A stretch of 64,000 nucleotides of DNA, taken from the NCBI GenBank assembly GCA_007844125.1, contig CM017570.1, positions 53,553,686-53,617,685 on the forward strand. Reading direction: 5' to 3'. The translations under genes were made by a program, and so were the position numbers. Shown here piece after piece: positions 58,684 to 64,000 of this stretch (within the stretch, counting starts at the first letter, position 1; each line of letters begins with the position of its first letter). The DNA is from Sinonovacula constricta. Taxonomy: Eukaryota > Mollusca > Bivalvia > Cardiida > Solecurtidae. Below the pieces are notes generated by a model. The model worked only from the letters and a program-made list of their open reading frames with translations, searched no databases and had not been told where the DNA came from.

Positions 58684-58810
58684 ATAATAATACAAATCAC
58701 GTTTATATAACCATGGAGTATGAGGTTTATGACAGGCCATTGATAATAATACAAAATAACATTTTATATAAACATGGAGTATAATGTTTTTGACCAATCA
58801 ACAAAAATAC
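58684..58810. repeat. 59-bp satellite, continuation after the insertion
   Basis: Two diverged satellite units (ACGTTTATATAACCATGGAG, then ATTTTATATAAACATGGAGT). The palindromes are broken here, as at the left edge of the array. Confidence 0.85.
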
Positions 58811-59339
58811 AAAAACGATATCTTTGAAGTGAACTTTTGGCTGATGATGGTCATCTTTCATTGAAAGATATTTGAAAAACCTTAACAATTTTAGTCAGTG
58901 AGGAAAAAAAGCCCACACAATATTAGGCCCCTTTCTATTATATTTCTTTATATAACTCCTTTATATACCTCTCAATATACTGTAAATTGTCATGAACATT
59001 TTTATGTGTTTCATATGCAATTAAATAAACAAGAAAACAAGTAACATTGTATCAACATAATTGTTTCAGACAAGAAACACAAATAAAACCAAGGAAATAA
59101 TACAATATTGTAGTACAGTGTCCAAATTTCCCTAATGGCTTCTAAAGACATAAGTTTTCCTATCCTGAAATGCCCTGAAACCTTTTGAAGAAACATTCCT
59201 TGAAATGAAAAAGAAATATCAGCAAGGATGGAGCAACTCAGACTATATATTTATTGTTCAGTATATTAAAAAAATGTTTAAAAAGGGAACACATAGAGAA
59301 ACCTGTTTGTTTATTTTGTTACAGTGCACAAACACATTT
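58811..59339. other. AT-rich spacer, nothing identified
   Basis: No repeat or convincing exon recognised. Confidence 0.4.
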
Positions 59340-59517
59340 ATGGTCAGAGCGTCGGCTTGCGGAACGGGAGGTCATGGGTTCAAACCCCCGCCAGATCAAA
59401 CCAAAGACTTTAAAGTTGGTACATGTAGTAGTGGCTTCCCTCCTAGCGCTCCGGGCTAAGGGGACAGAATTATGCCAGACTTGTTGGTGTCAGTATAATG
59501 AACCGGCCGGGTTCATG
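59340..59517 (+). mobile_element. SINE family S2, 3'-truncated copy, left arm of an inverted pair
   Basis: The A-box remnant TGGTCAGAGCGTCGGCTTGC and B box GGTTCAAACCCC are followed by GACTTTAAAGTTGGTACATG and AACCGGCCGGGTTCATG. The copy stops where the intact S2 continues into its 3' half. Confidence 0.75.
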
Positions 59518-59559
59518 TAGATAGTTATGCCCCATCAACGTTTTCACTGTGTTAGCAGT

Positions 59560-59835
59560 GAAGGGATGGGATGGGATTTGCCGACATTTTTGCCGATACT
59601 GTGCATAGACATTTCTATCATTATAGCACAGGGGCACTTATAAGGTGCCCAAGGACTGAACCCGGCCGGTCCATTATACTGACATCGACGAGTCAGGCGT
59701 AATGAAGTCTCCTTAGCCCCGAGCTGTAGGAGGGAAGCCACTACTACCAACTTTAAAGTCTCTGGTTTGACTGGCTGGGGTTTGAGCCCATGACCTCCCG
59801 ATCCGCAATATTACTGCTTTACACTAATGCAGCTG
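59560..59835 (-). mobile_element. SINE family S2, right arm of an inverted pair
   Basis: Reverse copy with GACTTTAAAGTTGGTAGTAG, GGACCGGCCGGGTTCAG, GCCCCTGTGCTATAATGATA and a GGCAAATCCCATCCC end. Its head is degraded (ATTAGTGTAAAGCAGTAATA in place of the A box). With 59340-59517 it forms a fold-back with arms of about 170-180 bp. Confidence 0.8.
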
Positions 59836-60394
59836 ACTTTACAAACTTCAACTATCCTAGCGCAACAAAAAATGGCTCATCGTACATGACAGGATGTAAA
59901 ACAAAAGGCAGAGCCACACAGTTTAACTCACAAAGCAGAATCACCAAATATTTATATGCGTATGCCTAGCCTGTTTTAACTAAAGGCAAATGTGATTGTA
60001 AATTGCAACACATAATTGACAACTAATTTATAATTAAACAACTCTACAGAGCATGTAGAAATACAACATCCAGTGAAATGTGATACATGTATATGCGATG
60101 TAACCAGTGACCACCTCTCTGGCCACGCTCCTAACATGGTTACGTTTTGCCGTGCTACTGTGATGTGACACTTAAATCTTCTGCTAATTTCCACAATATT
60201 TGAATGTTGTCTAGTTTGAAAAGTACAGTTATCTCAGACATAATAATATAAGGCAGTTTATTAACACCAGTTATATGTAATTGTCACAAAATGTGACTAT
60301 TTTCCCGATGAGGTGAACTTCATAGTGCTTGCATCGCTTTAGCTCTTACAGTTTTCCACCTGACAGTATGTACAATTCCTACTAACAAATATAA
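59836..60394. other. Spacer, nothing identified
   Basis: No repeat or convincing exon. The minus-strand open frame at 59976-60194 has no support. Confidence 0.4.
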
Positions 60395-60620
60395 GGGGGC
60401 ACCTGTGGCGTAGTGGTAGAGTCGCCGATTTGTAACTCCTCCAACTGCTAAGCCTCTCACCACATGGGTTTGAATCCTGGTCGGGGCGAAGGACTTAATG
60501 TGAGAAGGTCTTCCAGCTGACCTTCAGTGCACTGTGGTTCTACCCAGATATTTATCTGGGGTCTTCCTCCACCAAATAGCTGGACAACGCTATAATGATC
60601 ATAATTGGTCGCTGTGATGT

Positions 60621-60678
<58 letters not shown>
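60395..60678 (+). mobile_element. tRNA-derived SINE family S1, complete reference copy
   Basis: The head starts GGGGGCACCTG with an A box TGGCGTAGTGGTAGAGTCG (60406-60424) and a B box GGTTTGAATCC (60467-60477). The body includes GGACTTAATGTGAGAAGGTC, TTCCAGCTGACC, GGTTCTACCCAGATATTTAT and CTTCCTCCACCAAATAGCTG. It ends in 36 A residues and a TA run. The long pure tail suggests a fairly young insertion. Target duplications are not clear. Confidence 0.9.
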
Positions 60679-60680
<2 letters not shown>

Positions 60681-60930
60681 TAAGTAAAGATTTTCAAAAT
60701 AAAGAAAAACATTAGAGCTAGCATGATTTTCCATGGTACCAATTGAGTTGATTTTCCATGGTACCAACACATTTAAACACTTTCATTAAAGGTGTATTAT
60801 ATGCAATGAACAACTGGTATAATACAACACTGGGCCAACCAGTCACAGAACTACCATTATATCTGCTTGGGCTAATGCAATGGACCTATTCCACTATCAT
60901 TTGATAAATTTAACTTTGGTTGGTCGCAGC

Positions 60931-60998
60931 ACACAATCTAATTCAGGACCTCCCATACTTGGAGCTGTGGCTCTACAAATTGCGCTACCAGGTCCAGT
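60931..60998 (-). repeat. tRNA-like head fragment related to 16337-16745
   Basis: Read in reverse: ACTGGACCTGGTAGCGCAAT then TTGTAGAGCC and CCAAGTATGGGAGGTCCTGA. The B box is degraded. Confidence 0.55.
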
Positions 60999-61828
60999 CA
61001 GTTTGAATATTAATTAGCATACATTAAATCAGTCGAAAACTGTCAATTGCTTTGTGAGACAATGATTAAATCCATGTATCTTCCCTTAGAGAGAACTGGG
61101 GCCTTAAAAAGGGTACCAATATGCTTATATCATGTATAGAGCCCTACAACACATAGTGGGGATATAAAAGTTTAACTGATAAGTTGTAGTAGAAGTAAGA
61201 ATGTTAACTGTTTGCTAGAGTGTAAACGTCAGGCACAGAAGACCTAAAGTTCAGACTAAGGCCAAAACAAACCCATCTTAAATCAAAGCGCTGAAAAGCA
61301 CCTTGAGGGCAAATTTAAGTGTAACCCTGTTATGTGATTAAAGGTGTGCAAATAGTGGTAAAAATTCTTCCAAATTTATATCAAACGTACAAGACAACAC
61401 CAAATATATATATAAATATTTATATTTATATAATTATATTTATTTTTATTTCAAATAATGCAAACTACTTGACCACGTACTGTATCAAAGTCCTGGTTAA
61501 TGTTGCACAGCCACAAGCCAATACTTATTTTTCTTTCCTAAATCTGTCACTATATTAACTTTACAATGTTGTCTTCTCCTCTATTCTTTGGTGCAGTATT
61601 GTAAAAAACAACAAATAAATTCATTCCTCTGCATGTATTTGTCTTTCAACAAGAGAGAGCCTGTCAGTTTCAACAAGATAAATTCTCTTCCATTTCCTGA
61701 ACATTATGCAAGCACCTTTAATTCATTATTTAACTTCAAGGAAAAAACTTGAAAAGGGAGGAAAAATCAAACAGCTTTAATTCATCATTCAATTTCACTG
61801 GAATATAATGAGCAAAAAAAGACAGTTT
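60999..61828. other. AT-rich spacer, nothing identified
   Basis: A TATATA/TATTTATA-rich part lies at 61405-61450. No gene recognised. Confidence 0.4.
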
Positions 61829-63436
61829 AGTGTCAGATCTTATGCCTTGGGAAGTCTGAAAACATCAATTGTCAGCTCTTCTGCTTTGTGAGGTCTAAAA
61901 ACATCAACTCACAGCTCTTCTGCCTCAGGAGGTCTTAAAAACATCAACTCACAGCTCTTCTGCCTAAGGAGGTCTTAAAAACATCAACTCACAGCTCTTC
62001 TGCCTTAAGAGGTATGAAAACATCAACTCACAGGTCTTCTGCCTAATGAGGTCTGAAAACATCATCCCACAGTTCTTGTGCCTTAGGAGGTCTGAAAAAC
62101 ATCATCCCACAGTTCTTGTGCCTTAGGAGGTCTGAAAAACATCAACTCACAGCTCTTCTGCCTAATGAGGTATGAAAACAACAACTCACAGCTCTTCTGT
62201 CTTAGGAGGTCAGAATACATCAAGTCACAACTCTTCTGCCTTAGGAGGTCTGAAAACATAAACTCACAGCTCTTCTGCCTTGGGAGGTCAGAATACATCA
62301 AGTCACAACTCTTCTGCCTTGGGAGGTCTGAATACATAAACTCACAACTCTTCTGCCTTGGGAGGTCAGAATACATCAAGTCACAACTCTTCTGCCTTGG
62401 GAGGTCAGAATACATAAACTCACAACTCTTCTGCCTTGGGAGGTCAGAATACATCAAGTCACAACTCTTCTGCCTTGGGAGGTCTGAATACAAAAAAACT
62501 CACAGGTCTTCTGCCTTGGGAGGTCAGAATACATAAACTCACAGGTCTTCTGCCTTGGGAGGTCAGAATACATAAAGTCACAGCTCTTCTGCTTTGGGAG
62601 GTCAGAATACATAAACTCAAAGGTCTTCTGCCTTGGGAGGTCAGAATACATAAAGTCACAACTCTTCTGCCTTGGGAGGTCAGAATACATCAAGTCACAA
62701 CTCTTCTGCCTTGGGAGGTCAGAATACATCAAGTCACAACTCTTCTGCCTTGGGAGGTCAGAATACATAAACTCACAACTCTTCTGCCTTGGGAGGTCTG
62801 AATACAAAAAAACTCACAGGTCTTCTGCCTTGGGAGGTCAGAATACATAAACTCACAGGTCTTCTGCCTTGGGAGGTCAGAATACATCAAGTCACAACTC
62901 TTCTGCCTTGGGAGGTCAGAATACATAAACTCACAGGTCTTCTGCCTTGGGAGGTCAGAATACATAAACTCACAGGTCTTCTGCCTTGGGAGGACAGAAT
63001 ACATAAACTCACAGGTCTTCTGCCTTGGGAGGTCAGAATACATAAACTCACAGGTCTTCTGCCTTGGGAGGTCAGAATACATCAAGTCACAACGCTTCTG
63101 CCTTGGGAGGTCAGAATACATAAACTCACAGGTCTTCTGCCTTGGGAGGTCTGAATACATAAACTCACAGGTCTTCTGCCTTGGGAGGTCAGAATACATA
63201 AACTCACAGGTCTTCTGCCTTGGGAGGTCAGAATACATCAAGTCACAACTCTTCTGCCTTAGGAGGTAAGAATTCATCAAGTCACAACTCTTCAGCCTTA
63301 TGAGGTAAGAACACATCAAGTCACAGTTCATCTGCCTTAGGAGGTCAGAATACATAAACTCACAGGTCTACTTTCTTAATAGGTCAGAATACATTAAGTC
63401 ACAGCACTTCTGCCTTAGGAGGTCTGAAAACATGAT
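61829..63436. repeat. 39-bp minisatellite, about 41 units
   Basis: The unit is CTTCTGCCTTGGGAGGTCAG then AATACATAAACTCACAGGT, with CATCAAGTCACAACT as the main alternative. Both ends are more diverged (GAAAACATCAACTCACAGCT on the left). Open frames on both strands (13-residue repeats containing MYSDLPRQKSC or LLPWEVRIHKLTG) follow from the 39-bp period. Confidence 0.96.
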
Positions 63437-64000
63437 ATGTATCATATGCTGCTACATAGACTCATTCTTCACTCATAGCCTAATTATAAGAGACTGATCA
63501 GACTGGAGCTACACATGTAACAGCCTAGCAGCTGATCTGAATCAACACAGTTTGCCTCCACTCTGTTCAATTAGTGCTTGGCAGGTTAAGATTGTGATAT
63601 CTTGGGAACCTCCTTTCATGACAAACAAATGTACTCAATTCACAATGTACAAGAAAAAAATAAAAAGATGGACTGATGCATTTTAATTATCAATGCTTTG
63701 TTTGAAAAAGAAAATGTGATAGATTCATTTCCCAATAGGTGGAATCATGGCAGTTATGTGACTTGGCAACTGAAAAACCAGACCATATGTGACTAGTGGA
63801 ATTTATGCTGAGAGCATGATGTTTTACATAAGATTTAATCATTATCTTCTGTATATGCTTATATTTGAACGAACATAATTACACTTTTAAGTTTAGTCCA
63901 ATGTCTAAGAAAATAGCAGCTGCCATTTAAAGTTTACAGAATTGTTGTAACATTGTTTCAAACATAGTTCATTAAGTTCTAAATCAACGTTTCTAAAGTT
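63437..64000. other. Spacer with a D1 fragment
   Basis: CAGCTGATCTGAATCAACAC then AGTTTGCCTCCACTCTGTTC (about 63528-63570) is a D1 copy. The rest shows no gene or repeat and runs off the window. Confidence 0.45.

Noticed and set aside
62083..63355. Repeat proteins with MYSDLPRQKSC or LLPWEVRIHKL motifs
   Set aside because: These arise from the 39-bp period. Frames on both strands are open over the same DNA.
1..64000. Excess of array periods divisible by three as a sign of coding selection
   Set aside because: About eight of 17 periods are multiples of three, against an expected five or six by chance. That is not a meaningful excess.

Overview
The window looks like a non-coding, repeat-dominated stretch of an animal nuclear genome, most likely a bivalve mollusc. 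The grounds are AT-rich single-copy DNA, no bacterial-style gene packing, several tRNA-derived SINE families with Pol III A and B boxes, short inverted-repeat elements (MITEs), and two long internally repeated elements of a kind that I associate with mollusc genomes (motifs such as GACCTTGACCTT, GGGGCATAACTTTGTC and GACGGAC tracts). The bivalve call is an inference; no marker gene is present.

Roughly half of the 64 kb is tandem repeat, in about 17 unrelated arrays. In order: a 15/30-bp array (1619-3739), a 33-bp array (5088-5649), an 18-bp array (8771-9864), a 23/37-bp array (9895-11390), a 21-bp array (12444-13034), a 33/21-bp array (13901-14773), four tRNA-like units (16337-16745), a 26-bp array (17441-18226), a 27-bp array of about 208 units (19587-25203), two short 31-bp arrays (28306-28427, 29521-29766), a second 27-bp array (30205-31145), a 50-bp array of 67 units (33633-36983), 47-bp and 29-bp arrays (39640-40150, 43440-44640), a 41-bp array (46706-47642), a 77-bp array (48391-49852), a 59-bp satellite of about 126 units (50088-57587, resuming 58684-58810), and a 39-bp array (61829-63436). 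The long open frames in the window all lie in arrays whose period is a multiple of three; they are best read as by-products of that periodicity, not genes.

The most interesting pattern is that several arrays seem to have grown out of mobile elements. The 50-bp unit matches the SINE segment just downstream of the B box, and its right flank is the rest of that SINE. The 27-bp unit at 30205-31145 is built from the terminal inverted repeat of a MITE whose unexpanded copy lies at 45901-46130. The 15-bp array separates a SINE-like head from a SINE-like tail. The 26-bp and 23/37-bp arrays end in the same dispersed family. The 33/21-bp array lies between two SINEs. The 59-bp satellite carries an 18-bp perfect palindrome in nearly every unit.

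Gene content is minimal. The best coding candidate is a short terminal exon at 27485-27616 (+), preceded by a pyrimidine-rich acceptor and followed by two AATAAA signals. A weaker candidate is a 62-bp exon at 38198-38259 (-). No complete gene, rRNA, functional tRNA or CRISPR array was found. If the exon at 27485 is real, much of the left part of the window would be introns or flank of its gene.
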